A DNA stretch of 64,000 bases from Macrotis lagotis (GCF_037893015.1 NC_133660.1:285917078-285981077), one strand, 5' to 3'; counted from the stretch's first letter, positions 35,100 to 48,074 are shown. The notes: generated by a model not told the origin, from the letters alone. Program-made: numbers and translations.

Positions 35100-35640
35100 T
35101 GGCCCAGTCTGAACAAAAGTGTTTATAGCAGCTCTTTCTGATGTGGCAAAGCATTAGAAACCAAGGAAGGGAGTGCCTTTCACTTGGGAAGCAGTTGAAC
35201 AAACCTCAGGGGATGAACGTGCTGCTATGGAATACTAGTTCTCCATAAGAAATGATGGTGGGGGGAGGCTAGGTGGTGCAGCGGATAGAGCACTGGCCCT
35301 GGAGTCAGGAGTACCTGAGTTCAAATCCGACCTCAGACACTTAATAATGACCTAGCTGTGGGGCCTTGGGCAAGCCACTTAACCCCATTGCCTTGCAAAA
35401 ACCTAAAAAAAAAATGATGGTAGGGATATTTCAGAGAAACCTGAGGATTTGTGTCAACTGATACAAGTGAACCAAGCAGAACCAGAAGAGCAGCAATAAA
35501 GCCCATTGAAAGCCAGAAGCCAAGACAATGCCATGGCCAGCTAGAGGATGGAGGGTGAAGCTGCCCACTGCTGCCAAAAGTTCTATATTTTTGAACATGT
35601 TAGATATGGGACTTGATTTCTCTTGATTATGCATATTTCT
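35100..35640 (+). repeat. L1 3' part interrupted by a SINE
   Basis: GTTTATAGCAGCTCTTTCTG, GCAAAGCATTAGAAACCAAG and, after the SINE, AACCAAGCAGAACCAGAAGA: an old ORF2/3' UTR copy of the lineage at 28.9 kb. Confidence 0.7.
35256..35412 (+). repeat. tRNA-derived SINE inserted in L1
   Basis: GGAGGCTAGGTGGTGCAGCG head through AAACCTAAAAAAAA tail. AAATGATGGT is found on both sides (at about 35251 and 35411), a target duplication inside the L1. Confidence 0.93.
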
Positions 35641-35800
35641 CACTGTATTTCTCTGTCTCTATTTCTTTGTCTCTTTCTCTCTCAGTCTCTCTCCTTGTCT
35701 CTATCCCATTTCTGTCTCTTCTCTGTCTGTCTCCTTTCTCTCTGTCTCTGTCTCTTCATCTGTCTCTTCCTGTTTCTCTCCCCCATATTCTTACACATGC
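35641..35800. repeat. TCTC-rich simple repeat
   Basis: About 160 bp of TCTC/TGTCTC-type low-complexity sequence; the open frames in it are artefacts of the repeat. Confidence 0.9.
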
Positions 35801-35879
35801 AGCTGAATGAAGATGAAGAAAATCCCACAGCTGTTCTGACTGGGCTTAAGTTACAGATTTATCCTCCATAACCTCCACT

Positions 35880-37260
35880 GGGTCTTCACCCTTGTTTGAC
35901 AATCTACTGTATCTCCTTTATCAATTCACTCTCCCACTTTCTCAGCGGTTCTTCCAGATCTTACTATGCCATCTCAAATTTTTCATGGCTTGTTTTCTCC
36001 TGATTCAGTTGAGGTTCTTGCTTCATATTTTACAGAAACAATTAAGATCATTCACCATGAGCTCCCTCTCCTCCCCTCTTGCTCATTTCCCATCACACAG
36101 GGACCATAAGCTCTTCTCCTCTTTCTTCCCTGTGACATAGGATGAGGTGACCTAAACAAGGAAAACCCCTCTATCTACATAAGTGATCCCATCCTATCAC
36201 AAATCCTCCAACAATTACCCCCTCCATCATCCCCATTTTCTCATTTATTTTCAATCTATCCCTATCTAGGGATTCATTCCCTACTGTCTACAAACAGGAT
36301 CATGTCTGTTCTGGAAAAAACTTCTTTGGATCTTTCCCTCCCTGCTACTATGGTTCTATGTCTCTTCTGCCCTTTGTAGCCACACTCCTTGAAAAGGCCG
36401 GCTACAGTAGGGTCTCCACTTGCTCTCTTTTCTTTTGATCACCCCTTACCATTGGCTTCTGACCTTATAATTCTACCCACACTTTTCTCAATTACCATCT
36501 CTATAGAGATGATTCCCAATTTACCCTTCCCACACTAATCTCTCTGCTGACCTCCAACCTTGCAGTTCCAATGGCCTTTCAGACATCTCAAACTGGCTTC
36601 CAAAAGGCTTCTAAAACTCAACATGTCTAAAACTGAGCTCATTCTCTTTTCCTCCTAACCCCCACCCCCCACTCTCCCAATGACTGTTGAGGGCAGTACC
36701 TTTTTCCCAGTGCCTCAGCCTCCCAAACTAGGAGTTGACCTAAACTCTTTACTGTCTCTCACCTTCCATATCCAAGATGGTGCCAGGGTCTGTCGATTTC
36801 ATCAGCAGCATCTCTTGAATATGCCCCCTCCTCACCTCCACTGGCCCTGGACTATGGAAAGCATTCTGATGGGTCAAACTGCCTCTGATCTCTTCCCACA
36901 AGAGTCTGTCATTGACTTTACTATCAAAATGATCTTCCTAAAGGACAAGTCTGATCATTGCATCCTCCTGCTCAATAAACTCCAGTGGCTCCTTAGTGCC
37001 TCCAGGATCAACTACAAAATTGTTTGGAATTCAAAGAACTTCAAAGGAAAGCAGGCCTCTCCTGCCTTTCCAGAGTTTTTATACCTTATTCCCTACGCCA
37101 TACTGGGTCCAGTGACCCTGGCCTCCTAGATGTTCCATGAACAAGACTCTCCATCTCTCTGCTCTTGGCATTCTCTCTGGCTCTCTCCCATGTCTAAAGG
37201 GCCCTCCTTCCTCTGCTCTGACCACTGACCTCCCTGGCTGCCTTTAAAATCATTTTTTAT
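35880..37260 (+). repeat. L2 LINE, 3' part of the RT ORF
   Basis: Typical L2 strings in order: TTGAAAAGGCCGGCTACAGT, CATTGGCTTCTGACCTTATA, ATTACCATCTCTATAGAGAT, CTCAACATGTCTAAAACTGA, CTCAATAAACTCCAGTGGCT, CCTCCAGGATCAACTACAAA. Ancient, with many indels. Continues after the SINE at 37.5 kb. Confidence 0.85.
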
Positions 37261-37499
37261 CTATTTCTATTTATCAGTTCTTTCTCTGGATACAGGTAGC
37301 ATCTTTCTTCCTATGTTCTTTATGGTCAGTTGTTCTTGATAAGGAGACTTTCCTGTAGAGCTCATAACTCTCTGGAAACTTTCCATCTTTAAGAGTGATA
37401 AGGTTAAATGACTTTTTTTAGAGTCACATAACCAGTGAATGCCAGAGGTTTCAGGATTTAAACTATTGTCTTCCTAACTCTGAGGTTGGCTTTTTTTTT

Positions 37500-37653
37500 A
37501 GGTTATTTTTTTTTTTTGCAAGGCAAATGCGGTTAAGTGGCTTGCCCAAGGCCACACAGCTAGGTCATTATTAAGTGTCTGAGACCGGATTTGAACCCAG
37601 GTACTCCTGACTCCAAGGCTGGTGCTTTAACCACTACGCCACCTAGCTGCCCC
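37500..37653 (-). repeat. tRNA-derived SINE inserted in L2
   Basis: Poly(T) start, GTGGCTTGCCCAAGGCCACA and final CCACCTAGCTGCCCC. CTGAGGTTGGCTTTT stands on both sides (37479-37493 and 37654-37668), a target duplication. Confidence 0.93.
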
Positions 37654-37859
37654 TGAGGTTGGCTTTTGATCCACAATCCTGTGATGTCTTCTAACCTCCC
37701 TTCTTCTCTTGCTACCTCCTCCCCTTCCCTTTTCCTCCCCTTGCATACTTGCCTTTGGTCCTATTCTCTCAGGGCCAGTCTGGTCACATTTTATTCTCTG
37801 GCACCATGAAAAGGGTAAATGATCTCTTTCTTTTTCAATTGCAAGAGCCTAGAGCCCAG

Positions 37860-38095
37860 AGGCTCCATCCCAAGTCGCTTGTCTTGCCTTCCTTTTAAGC
37901 TCAACTTCCCTGGGCAGCCTTAATTCAAATGACTTCGTGATTTCCTGTTTATCTACTTTCTGGATATTATGGGTTGTATGATGGGTTTGCATGTGGTCTC
38001 CCTGCTTGGAGTGTACACTGCTGGAAGGCTGGGTCTTTCTTGGCTAACTCTTAGCACAGAGCATTTAACAGTTACTTAAGAAATGTTTAATGATT
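37860..38095 (+). repeat. L2 3' end
   Basis: GTGGTCTCCCTGCTTGGAGT, GGAAGGCTGGGTCTTTCTTG, TTAGCACAGAGCATTTAACA and AATGTTTAATGATTAATTAT reproduce the decayed L2 3' end. Confidence 0.75.
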
Positions 38096-38189
38096 AATTA
38101 TTATCATCATTATAAGAAAGCATAATAATACTTAAAATAGTAAATATTTGCTTAGTGATTTAAAGTTCATAAAATTCTTTATGTGCATT

Positions 38190-38330
38190 TTCTAGTTTGA
38201 GCCTTACAACCACTCCGGGAGATATGGGTTATTTTTATCCCCATTTTACAGAGAGGGAAACTGAGGCAAGGACCATGTAAATGATTTTCCCAGGGTCATA
38301 TGGGGTCTTCCTGACTCCCAATGTAGCCCC
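38190..38330 (-). repeat. MIR relic
   Basis: CCCCATTTTACAGAGAGGGA, AACTGAGGCAAGGACC and TTTTCCCAGGGTCATA are the reverse of the MIR 3' half. Confidence 0.7.
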
Positions 38331-38504
38331 AAAGATATGGAATTTACAGTACTCTGCCCCACCTCTCTCTCTCCCTTCTTCTGCTGATAGTAAATCTAGC
38401 ACTTAGGAGATGGAGTTACAGTGGGTTGAAAATCAGTGGTCACACTTTGTGGATAACAGGCCTGCTGTCCATTCCTGAGACCATACCCGAAGCCTTTTGA
38501 GGTT

Positions 38505-38718
38505 GGTTTATTATTTAGTCACATTCAACTCTTATATTTTCTTGCCAAAGATACTTCTTCAGTATGTCCTCATTTTATAGATGAGGAGGCAACTGAGGCA
38601 AATTGGGTTAGGTGACTTATTCAGGGTCACTCAACTAGGAAGTGTTTGAGGATGGACATGCACTTGGGAAGGTGACTCCAGGTCTGGCACTCTATGGTGA
38701 CACCTAGCAACTCCCTTG
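38505..38718 (-). repeat. Long-tailed marsupial SINE, reverse
   Basis: TCACATTCAACTCTTATATT, TTTCTTGCCAAAGATACTTC, GAGGCAACTGAGGCAAATTG and final TGACACCTAGCAACTCCC mirror the copy at 62.44 kb. Confidence 0.7.
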
Positions 38719-39980
38719 AGGTTGGTAGAATCTGTTAGAACTTGAGCAGAGCCTTCTCCAGTCCTGGATACCTTCTCTGCCAGTCTGTAGCTTGGGTGAA
38801 GGACTTTACTAGAGTCATGAAGGGAAGGTGAAGGATTTTACATGTCTTATCCCAGTTTTCTCAGGGGTTTTCTTACCCTTTTCTCCAGAGCATCATGGTC
38901 AGAGGTTGAGTGTAGTTTCCTCTGCCCAGACCCTGATCCCTCCGGCCTACGCATGGATGGAGATTTGGGCTGGAAGAGAAGTGGGTAAGGTTTTAGGCTA
39001 TGTTAACATTTTATGTTCCTGTTATCCAGGAGACTCAAGAGAAGTCTGGATGACAGACCAAAGGTCCATCCACATGCTCTGAAAAGCATCACAAAGAAAC
39101 AAGCACAAAGATCTAGGATCACTGGAGTTCACACCCACCAACCCTCAAAATCCTGGATCCAGAGAATCCCAAGGGACCTCAGAGTCATCTTGTCCAGTCC
39201 TCCTCAGCCCACCATGGACAAGGGGTCTTTCAACTTTTATTTAAAGACTTCAAATAAGGAAAACCACTCCCCTTCTTAAGCAAAAGCAGTTTCCTCCTTT
39301 CTGAGAGCTCCTATGGCCAGGAAGGTTTTCTTTACCTCCACCACATCCAATGCAAAGGAACAAACATTCATCAAGGTCCTGCTATGGGCCAGGTCCTCTG
39401 ACATGCACAGTTCCTGTCCTCAAAGACTTTACTCTATCACCTATACAGCTCACTGAGTATATGAGATATAGAAAGCAATACAAAATAACTAGGGGAAGGG
39501 CATGAAGAGAGTGGCAGGAGGCAGGGGTAGGGGAAGACCTTCAAGATGTTATTTCTGATTTTGATCTCATCCAGACCTTTGTCCATCTCGATTGCTCTAT
39601 GAATGAACCACAGTTGGTTAAGCCATCTCCCTTCTGTTGGACATTTAAGCTGTAATCAAGGAAAAGTGTCACAGAAGATCAATTTTTTTTTGCTACCATC
39701 TCCTTTCTTAAGTCATCAAGGGAAATGGCAAAGAAGGTTTTTGTCCTGTTGGACTGACTGCCATAAGCCAATGGTAGGGCATTGGTGGGAAGTCCCAGGC
39801 TTACCCTGGATCTCTCCAGAATTTCCTTCATCCCCAGTCCCAGGTCCAGAATCAATCCTTCACTAGGTCTTGCTGGTTTGACCCTCTGTCCTCAGGGTTT
39901 GATCTAAACCCTGATCTCTGCCCTACCTAAATGCAGGTCCTACTCATCTCATGGCCCAACTATGGTAGAACCAGTTATAT
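38719..39980. other. Intergenic stretch without gene
   Basis: No exon seen. A weak CORE-SINE-like piece near 39170-39330 (CAAGGGACCTCAGAGTCATC) is the only repeat I can name. Confidence 0.5.
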
Positions 39981-39984
39981 AATA

Positions 39985-40870
39985 ACCTTATAAAGAAAAA
40001 CGACTTTGAAAGACTTAGGAATTCTGTTTGAAACAATGCCCAAGCACAACTCCAAGGAACGAATTGTGAACCATGCTCCCTACCTACTTCCAGAGAGGTG
40101 ATGAACTAGGGTAGAGAAGGAAACATATTTTTGGACCATGGGTAATGTGGGAATTTATTTTGGTTGTCATACAATAAAATTTTTTATAAGTTTTTTCATT
40201 TTAAACTTAAATATAAAATGAGAAAAAGAAAAAAAAAGACATAGCTATGTACCCAGCAAACAATGAGAAGAATCAATATAAAATATTAAATGTGCATTTC
40301 AAGAAAACCTATATAATAAATACTACACAGTGTTTTCAAAGATGCCCAGCTTTTTTTTTTTTTTTTTTTTTGCTTCCTTGTAGGTTTTCTTTTGTTTCCT
40401 GTTAGGTTCCTTTTACTTCATTTTTTCCCTCTACCCTAAAGAAGGTTACAATTAACATGGATATTGATGGAAGCAGCTGCTCTTAGCAGTTCAGAGAGCT
40501 GGGACAACCCTAGGAGACCGGCTATAGACAATGTTATCCCTGTCCAAAGGACAAAAAACAAAACAAAACAAAAAAAACCAACAGAATCTGAATGAATACT
40601 ACATTCACTACTTAAAAATTTCTCTTATGTATTTCTTTTCTATCTCATGATTTTCTTTCTTTTCCCTTGGTCCTAATTCCTCATATCAAATATGACTAGT
40701 CTGTAAACATGGTAAACACAGATGTGTACATACAATGTTCACCTGACATTCACCACTGAGGGGAGGAGGATGGGAAAGGAAATTATCTGACTTGGAAATA
40801 TGCATAAACATGTGGATGAATGTTGAAAAACTTTCATAACATAAAAATGGGAAAATAAAATATCAATTAA
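39985..40870 (+). repeat. Two L1 3' ends in a row
   Basis: First: CCAGAGAGGTGATGAACTAG to CAATAAAATTTTTTATAAG (about 39985-40190). Second: the long 3' UTR ending AACATAAAAATGGGAAAATA near 40850, with an AAACAAAACAAAAC stretch inside. Both 5'-truncated. Confidence 0.55.
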
Positions 40871-41229
40871 AAAACAATGAACATGGATATATAAATATAT
40901 GTAGAAATATATGCACACAACCATAGCTGTAATTATTTATTAACATGCACATGTATGTAAGACCATACCATGCTTTTTTTCTCCTTATGCTTCCCTGAAG
41001 ATGGATAGCACCTTCCTTCATAGGTCCAAGCCTTTCCATATTTTTCTAAATTAAGCAGCTCATCCTTTGCTACATTTCAACAATATTGCAGCTCAATCAT
41101 ATTTTATCTCAGAGATATCTATGAAAGATTCCCCCTCCCCAGTTTTCTGTATTCCTTCTAATCTTGGGTTTATTTATATAATAAATTTTTAACTTAGCTT
41201 AATCAAAATTATCCTTTTCACTACTTTAT

Positions 41230-41379
41230 TTTTTTAGGTTTTTGCAAGGCAAACGGGGTTAAGTGGCTTGCCCAAGGCCACACAGCTAGGTCATTATTTT
41301 AGTGTCTGAGACCGGATTTGAACCCAGGTACTCCTGACACCAGGGCCGGTGCTTTATCATCTACGTCACCTAGCCGCCC
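41230..41379 (-). repeat. tRNA-derived SINE in L1
   Basis: AGGTTTTTGCAAGGCAAACG to CCACCTAGCCGCCCC-type head (CACCTAGCCGCCCC). CCTTTTCACTACTTTA stands on both sides (about 41212 and 41381), a target duplication. Confidence 0.93.
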
Positions 41380-42161
41380 CACCTTTTCACTACTTTAACA
41401 ATGCTCTCACCTTATAATATAGTTTAAGGTCTGATATTGCTAAATCTACTTCCTTTGCATCTTTTTTTCCCCTGGTTTCACTGAAGCTCCTAACCTCTTG
41501 CTCCTTAAGATGAACTTCGCTATAATTTTTCTAACTCAGTAAAGTTTTTAATAATTTAATTGGGATGACATTGAATGGATTATCGATTTTTTGTTATATT
41601 GGCTTTACCTGCCTATAAACTTCAATTGTTTAGATCTGATTTTATTTGTATAAGAAGGGGTTTTATGTATATGTTCATATAGTTCCTGTGTCTGTCTTGG
41701 CAGGTATACACACTCTGATATTTTATACCATCTAGGTGTTCTTAAATGGTCTAAAGCAATGTTGAATAATATTGCTAACATATTGTTTTCTCTATTTTTA
41801 CTTCGGATTAAATCTATTTTAATTGTAACTTTGTTTGACATCATTACTATCCTTGTTTTTTTTACATACTAAATTCTACTCCTGCCCTTTATTTTATCTG
41901 TGTGCATATCATTGATTTTTACAATGTTTCCTGAGCAATAAATATATTGAATTTAAATTTTAAATCTATCTACTTTTGTTTTATGAGAAAAATTCATCTC
42001 ATTTACATTCTAAGCTACAATCTCTTGTGTAATTTCCTCCTTCCTATTTTTCCTGTCATTCAATTTTACCTTCTCCTCATTCCTCTGTTTTATTTACTCT
42101 TGCTACCTTGCCCTCCTATTCCTTAACCCTAGAAGAATTTCTCCCTTATCTTTTTTTTTTC

Positions 42162-42306
42162 TTTTAGGTTTTTATAAGGTAATGGGGTTAAGTGGCTCCC
42201 CCAAGGCCACACGGCCAGGTTATTATTAAGTGTCTCAGGTCGAATTTGAACTCAGGTCCTCCTGACTCCAGGGCTGGTGCTCTATGCACTGTGCCACCTA
42301 GCCACT
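42162..42306 (-). repeat. tRNA-derived SINE in L1
   Basis: TTAGGTTTTTATAAGGTAAT start, GTTATTATTAAGTGTCTCAG, and CTGTGCCACCTAGCC end. GAATTTCTCCCTTATC on both sides is the target duplication. Confidence 0.93.
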
Positions 42307-42657
42307 ATGAATTTCTCCCTTATCCTCTCCCCTACCCTATCCCCTTGCCCTCTTATTTCTTTCTGAATTTATAAAATTTTTATCCTCTTCTAGATATAGA
42401 AGTTGTTCCTTCTTTGACCCATTACCTATGACAGTAGGGTTCAGCACTTCTTACCAACACCCCTCCTAACTTCTTCTGTATCATTTTTTTTCTTTTATGT
42501 CTCATTTGTATGAGATAATTATTCCTTTTTATCTCTCTCAACACAATTTTCTTTTTTTCAATCACCCTATCATACTCAGCTCAGTTCAAGACTTTCTTTC
42601 AAACTACTTAAATAATGATGACAATCACAAGAGTACTGTTAATATTTTCACATATAC

Positions 42658-42823
42658 CGGGGTGGCTAGGTGGCACAGTGGATACAGCACCAGCCCTGGA
42701 GTCAGGAGGACCTGGGTTCAAATCCGGTCTCAGACACTTAATAATGACCTAGCTGTGTGGCCTTGGCCGAGTCACTTAACCCCATTACCTTGCAAAAAAC
42801 CCCAAAAACTAAAAAACCCCAAG
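42658..42823 (+). repeat. tRNA-derived SINE with 14-bp target duplication
   Basis: GGGGTGGCTAGGTGGCACAG head, canonical body, tail with AAAACCCCAAAAAC. ATTTTCACATATAC at 42644-42657 and 42824-42837 is a perfect duplication, so a fairly recent insertion. Confidence 0.95.
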
Positions 42824-42839
42824 ATTTTCACATATACAG

Positions 42840-43320
42840 AGTAAGCAATTTGACTTTATTGAGTTCCTTAGAACTGGTCTTTAATGTTTACCTTACATTT
42901 CTCCTGGGTGTCATATGTAGAATTTTACCTTAAGGTCTAATTTTTTTTTTCACAGAAACCTGATAGTTTTTGTTTCTTAAATGTCCTTTTTTTTCTCATT
43001 CAGGATTATGCTTAATTTTTTTCAGTTGTATCCTTGGTGGTAATCCCAGCTTTTTTTTTTTTTTTTTTTTGCTTTATAGAATACAGTCTTCTAATCTCTC
43101 TGGCCCCACAATGTCATGGCTGCTAGGTTTCATGGAATCCTTATTGTGGCTCTGATGCTGTGGAAACGCCAGGCAGAAAATAGAAAGTTAAATTCTGTGC
43201 CTTTCCATAGTAAACTACAAAATGAGCTATGCTGACTTTGTTATTCTGAGAACATGTTTTTGTAACATTACTTTCTACTCTCTCTCTGAGAAACAGTCCT
43301 GAGAAAAGTCCTTCTTTCTA
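42840..43320. other. AT-rich non-genic stretch
   Basis: Contains a 20-base T-run at about 43050-43070. Otherwise nothing recognised; perhaps further L1 remains. Confidence 0.4.
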
Positions 43321-46300
43321 TCAGATTTTGAATTAGCAGCCATCTGTGTACTCTGTATCTCAGCTGTCCCCACAAGGATTGGACAAAGAAAAATTTTATG
43401 GACACCTGGAGACCCTTATTGTTAAGGGATCAAAAGAGGACAAACTTATAATGCTGGGTGACTTTAATGTTAGAATAGGCTCAAACTACCAGACAAGGCA
43501 GTCCTTGGGGGAAATGGAGTTGGAAACAGCAACTACAATGGACACCTTCTACTGAAGACTTAGGCATCTCATGACTTTCTCATCACAAAGACTTGTCTTC
43601 TGTTTATCTAAATTCAACAAAACTTCCTGGATGCACCCTTGTGGCAAACATTGGCATCCATCTATTAGATTATGTGATTGTAAGAAGAAGAGATAGGATG
43701 AGAGTGACTAAGGCAAAGTGTGGTACAGAGTGCTAGACTGATCACAGCCTCATCCTCTCTAAGCTAAATATTCGCATTAAACCAAAGCGGTGACTCCAAG
43801 GCAAAATGAATACTACAAGAATTAATGTCAGGCGATTAGAATGTCTCTGAACAGGAACAGTTTGTTACTAACTTGGAGGGAAGGTTGACAACAGTAGAGT
43901 GGAAAAGGAGTGGGCAGCTTTCTGAGTTATCCTTGCTCATCTAGATCAGAACACTTGCAAACATCAAGCCTGGTTTGATGAAAATGATGTGGAAATACAG
44001 GAGCTGCTAAATGAAAAAGAACTCCACAAGGTTTACCAGCAGGGTAGCTCAGTCATTTCTGAGAAGGTAACACTTAATTCCATCAAAATTAAAGTATAAG
44101 TGAAGCTTAGAGAGATTCAATATTTTTGGCTCAGTAAGAAGGCAGATGAAATTCAGTTTTATGGAAATAGTAACAATGCAAAGTGCTTTAATGCTGCCCT
44201 GAAGGTTATTTATAGGCCAAAGACCTATGGGGCTGAGGGAGTCCATTGATTAGTGAAAGAGACAAGATCCTAGATAGAGGGGCTGAACACTTCCATATGT
44301 CTCTTAACAGACCAAAATCAATCAGTATAGAAGCCATTGACAATTTACCTAAAGTTGAAATCAATATGTCCTTAGCTGAAGTTTCTACTAAAGAAGAGGA
44401 TTTGAAGGCCGTTTGGCTCCTTTCATGTGGCAAAGCACTGGTGCTGATTCGATTCCAGCTGAGATCTACAAGGTAGAGGGTTTGTGGCTCATATAGAAGC
44501 TGACTGAAACTCTCCAAGTTATGGTATGAAGAGGTTATCCCCCAGGAATTCAAGATCGTCTCCATTATACCCATCTCTATAAAGGTAAAGGGAGTAGATT
44601 GTCCTGTGACAATCACTGGGGGTGTTTTCTTTTAGTCATTGCTGATTAGATTCTTCTTTGTTTTTATTTGCAGAGCAATGGGGTTAAGTGACTGCCCCAG
44701 GATCACACAGCAAGGTAATTTTAAGTATCTGGGGTCAGAGTTGAACTCAGGTCCTCCTTATTCCAGGGCTAGGGCTCTATTCACTGCACCGTGTAGCTTC
44801 CCCAGTACTAGTTAGAATCTTGCCAGAATCCTCCTCAATAAGATGATCTTTCACATGGAAGATAGTCACCTCCTTGGGAGCCAGTGTGGCTTCAGAAAGG
44901 GCTGAGGAACAATTGATATGTTTCCTTGACAACTCCAAGCAAAATGCAAGGAGCAAAATAGAAGTCTGTAAACCATGTCTATAGATCTGACTAAGATCTT
45001 TGATACTATCAGTCATGAGGGCTTATGAAAAATTGTGTCAAAATGTGGTTGCCCAGAGAAGTTCATCAGTATTGAACATCACTTTAATGACAGAATGCTT
45101 TTTTGGGTTCTGGATAGTGGATGATGCTCTTGAGATTTCCTAGCCACCAGTGGAGTGAAACAAGGCTATGTCCTTGCTCCTAGGCTGTTTAGCATGGTGT
45201 TTTCATTCATGTTATCAAATCTCTTCACTAAGGATGAGCACAGCACTAAGGTCAGCTACCACAAATTCTTCAACCTGAAAAGGCCACAAGCCAAGACCAA
45301 ACTGGAAGGAGTGTTGGTGCATGATCTTTTGTTTGCAGATGACTGTTCTCAATGCAGCCTCTGAAGCTGAGATACAACAAAGTAGGGATCAATTGTTATA
45401 TTTATACTAACTCTGGTCTAACAATTAACACCAAGAAAACACAGGTGAGCCATCAGCCAGCACCACTCTATCCATATGTGGAACCTTTGGATACAGCAAA
45501 TGAGAAGTTTTAAATACTGTGGATAAGTTCACTTACCTTGGAAGCATACTTTCCAGGGAGGTACACATTGATAATGAGATTGACACACTCATTGTCAGAG
45601 CCAGCTCAGTGTTTGAGAGGTTCCGAAGGAAAGTGTGAGAGAGAAGAGGCGTTAGACTAACTGAAGGTCTAGGAAGCTGTTGTGCTGACCTCATTGCTAG
45701 ATGCCTGTGAAACCTGGACAGTCTACCAATAGAAAACTGAATTCTTATATTAAATTGTCTTAGGAAGATTCTGAAGATCATCTGGCAGGAGAAGATACCA
45801 GACACTGAGATTCTTTCTCAAACTAGATTGCCTAGCGTTCTCACATTACTACAGAGGGTACAACTACAATAGGCTGGGCATGTTGTTAGAATGCTAAACA
45901 TACTCCTGCCAAAAAGACTATTTTATGGAGAACTCACACAAGGCAAACTGCTCACATGGGGATCAGAAGAAGTGATACAGGCATACCCTGAAGGTCTCCT
46001 TTAAGAACTTTGGAATCAATTGTGCAGCATGGGAGAGACTGGCACAGGACCACCCAGCATGGCAAGCCCTCATCAGAAAGGGTGCTGTGCTCTATGAGAA
46101 GGGCAGAAATGAAGCAATTCAAAAGGATTGTGAGATTAAGTTAAGTTTAGAGTACCCAGCCCAAGTGTTCATATGGACTATTTGTGCTCAACCTGTGGTA
46201 CAACATTCTGTCAGACAGTTAGCCCACTTGTAACTCATTCTTAACATAGTGATATCATTTTGATCTTCTTTGATGACAAAGGACAAGAACCACTACCACC
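43321..46300 (+). repeat. Non-LTR retrotransposon (endonuclease + RT), not L1 or L2-type 3' end
   Basis: Decayed reading includes the endonuclease motif KLIMLGDFNVRIGSNYQT and WMHP, RT pieces TKIFDTISHEG, SGVKQGYVLAPRLFSMVFSF and KTKLEGVLVHDLLFADDCSQ, then LPKRLFYGELTQGK. It ends in GACAAAGGACAAGAACCACT followed by CCA/CCACCA repeats. I cannot place the clade securely (RTE/L2/Rex-like group). A second, reverse copy lies at 49.69-50.95 kb. Many stops; interrupted by a SINE at 44660. Confidence 0.8.
44655..44801 (-). repeat. Old tRNA-derived SINE in LINE
   Basis: GCAGAGCAATGGGGTTAAGT, CAGGATCACACAGCAAGGTA, TCAGGTCCTCCTTATTCCAG and final CACCGTGTAGCTTCCCC; diverged. Confidence 0.8.
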
Positions 46301-46359
46301 ACCACCACCTCTCATCTGCCCTGCCAGAAGGATAATCACAAGGATAGGAAATAGAGGGA

Positions 46360-46690
46360 GGAGCCCAATATGATAAACTGTTAGCCCTTTGTTTCTCATA
46401 ATGAGCCTCTGTTGCCCCAGTATCCTGACATAATCCTCTTCACAATGCTTATACCACTATATCTTATTCAGCAAGCAGGCCATTCCCTGAATCCCTATAT
46501 AAATCCTAGCTTCTCCCCACCCCCTTTAGTTGCTTATTCATTAGGCATAGAGCCTGAATGCAATAATCTTGCACCTGTGAAATAAAAGCTTCTGTCCCTT
46601 ATCATCCTAAATTGTGAATTGTGAAATTCTTTCACTCTTCAAACTCTATTCTTATCACCTATGCCCAAACTGTATCATCATGATATTTAA
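46360..46690 (+). mobile_element. Possible solo LTR fossil
   Basis: Region from TGATAAACTGTTAGCC with CCCTATATAAATCC (TATA-like) at about 46491 and GTGAAATAAAAGCTTCTGTC (poly(A)-type) at 46577, ending near ACTGTATCATCA. This TATA to AATAAA spacing fits an LTR. No retroviral genes adjacent. Family and age unknown. Confidence 0.4.
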
Positions 46691-46879
46691 ATTATTTTTC
46701 CTTGTTCCTTTCAATATTTTCTCCTTAACCTGGGAGTTTTGAAACATGGCTATGATATTCCTATAAGATTTCCTCCTGGAATCTCAAGCAATGCATTGGC
46801 AGATTTTATTCTATTTCTACTTTGCCTTCTTTTTCTTGAACTTCAGGGCAATTTTCCTTGACAACTTCTTGAAATATTG

Positions 46880-47870
46880 TATCAAGATTCAAAAAAAGAT
46901 GGAAACACATTTTCAAGGGTAGACATCATAGAAGATCATCTGTAAAGATCTGTCTCTTGGGTGGGGGGGAGGGGAATATTAAGGGGAAGTAAAGCCCAAT
47001 TAGGTGGGAGAATGGGAAAGCCAATGAGGAAGTTTTTGGTCACAGTGTAGTCCAGGTCCTGGCAGCTAGACAGCAGGCCAGAAGGTAGGATCTCAACCTC
47101 CAACAAAATCTGAACCCTGGGAACCTGGAGCAAAAGACAGGACTAGTTTAGAAACAAACCTCTGCATAGACAGAACCTAGACATAAAAAAGGAAACAAAC
47201 TTCTGTATTGGCAACATTTTGGAGAGAGGTAAGCCAGGGATAAGATCCCAGCTCCAGCACAAAAAGCCTGAGTCTATAATCCCTACACCCCAGGAACAAG
47301 AGCTCAAACCATCAAAATGAACCAAAAAACCTAAAAGAGTGCTAACCATAGGAAGCTACTCTACAGATAGAGATAATAAAAATGCCACCTTAAAAGAAGA
47401 AAACAGTGACAAATTTCCTACATGAGAAGTCTCAAAAGAGTCTATGAATTAGATTCAAATCCAAAACTTTATAAAAGAGCTTAAAAAAAGAATTTTAAAA
47501 CCAAAGAAGAGAGGAAGAAAAAAAACAAAAAAAAAGAAAGTCGTGCAAGAAAATTATGAAAAAGTGACCAAAGAAATCAACTCCTTTAAAAGTAAAAATA
47601 ATCAACTAGAAAAAGAATGCAACTCTTCAAAAATAAAATCAAACTACTGGAAAAAGAACACAACTCATGTAAAACTCAGATTCGCCAACCGGGTAACTAA
47701 TGCAACTAAGCAAAAAGTAAAATTAAACTAGAAAAGGAAACAAAAGTCAACTGAAGAAAATAAAATGCTAAGAATTAGAATCAGACAAATAGAAACCAGT
47801 GAAACTGTGAGATACTAAGATTCCATCAAAGTCAAAAGGCTGAAAAAAAAAAAAGAAAAAACACAAAGTA
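46880..47870 (+). repeat. L1 5' UTR and start of ORF1
   Basis: A-rich plus strand. An open stretch at 47543-47731 (NYEKVTKEINSFKSKNNQLE, then EKECNSSKIKSNYWKKN) reads like the lysine-rich coiled coil of L1 ORF1. Preceded by a GGGGTGGG-type 5' UTR without promoter evidence. ORF2 is absent. Confidence 0.6.
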
Positions 47871-48027
47871 CCCTTTAGGAAAAACAAATGACCTGATCCA
47901 ATCCAATACTGGCTCAGCTCCCTGTGGCTGGATCTCAAAGCTTTACTTCTCTTTTTCTCTCGTGGGCTCCCTATTGTTTTCTTCTCCCTTCTTTCCTTTA
48001 AGTTTCTTCCCTGGACCTATGTTGATC

Positions 48028-48074
<47 letters not shown>

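Larger units (their letters stand above)
40960..42490 (-). repeat. L1 body, reverse, with two SINE insertions
   Basis: Reverse of marsupial L1 ORF2: CTTATAATATAGTTTAAGGT, CTACTTCCTTTGCATC, GATGAACTTCGCTATAATTT and ACTCAGTAAAGTTTTTAATA. Interrupted by SINEs at 41230-41379 and 42165-42306. Confidence 0.65.
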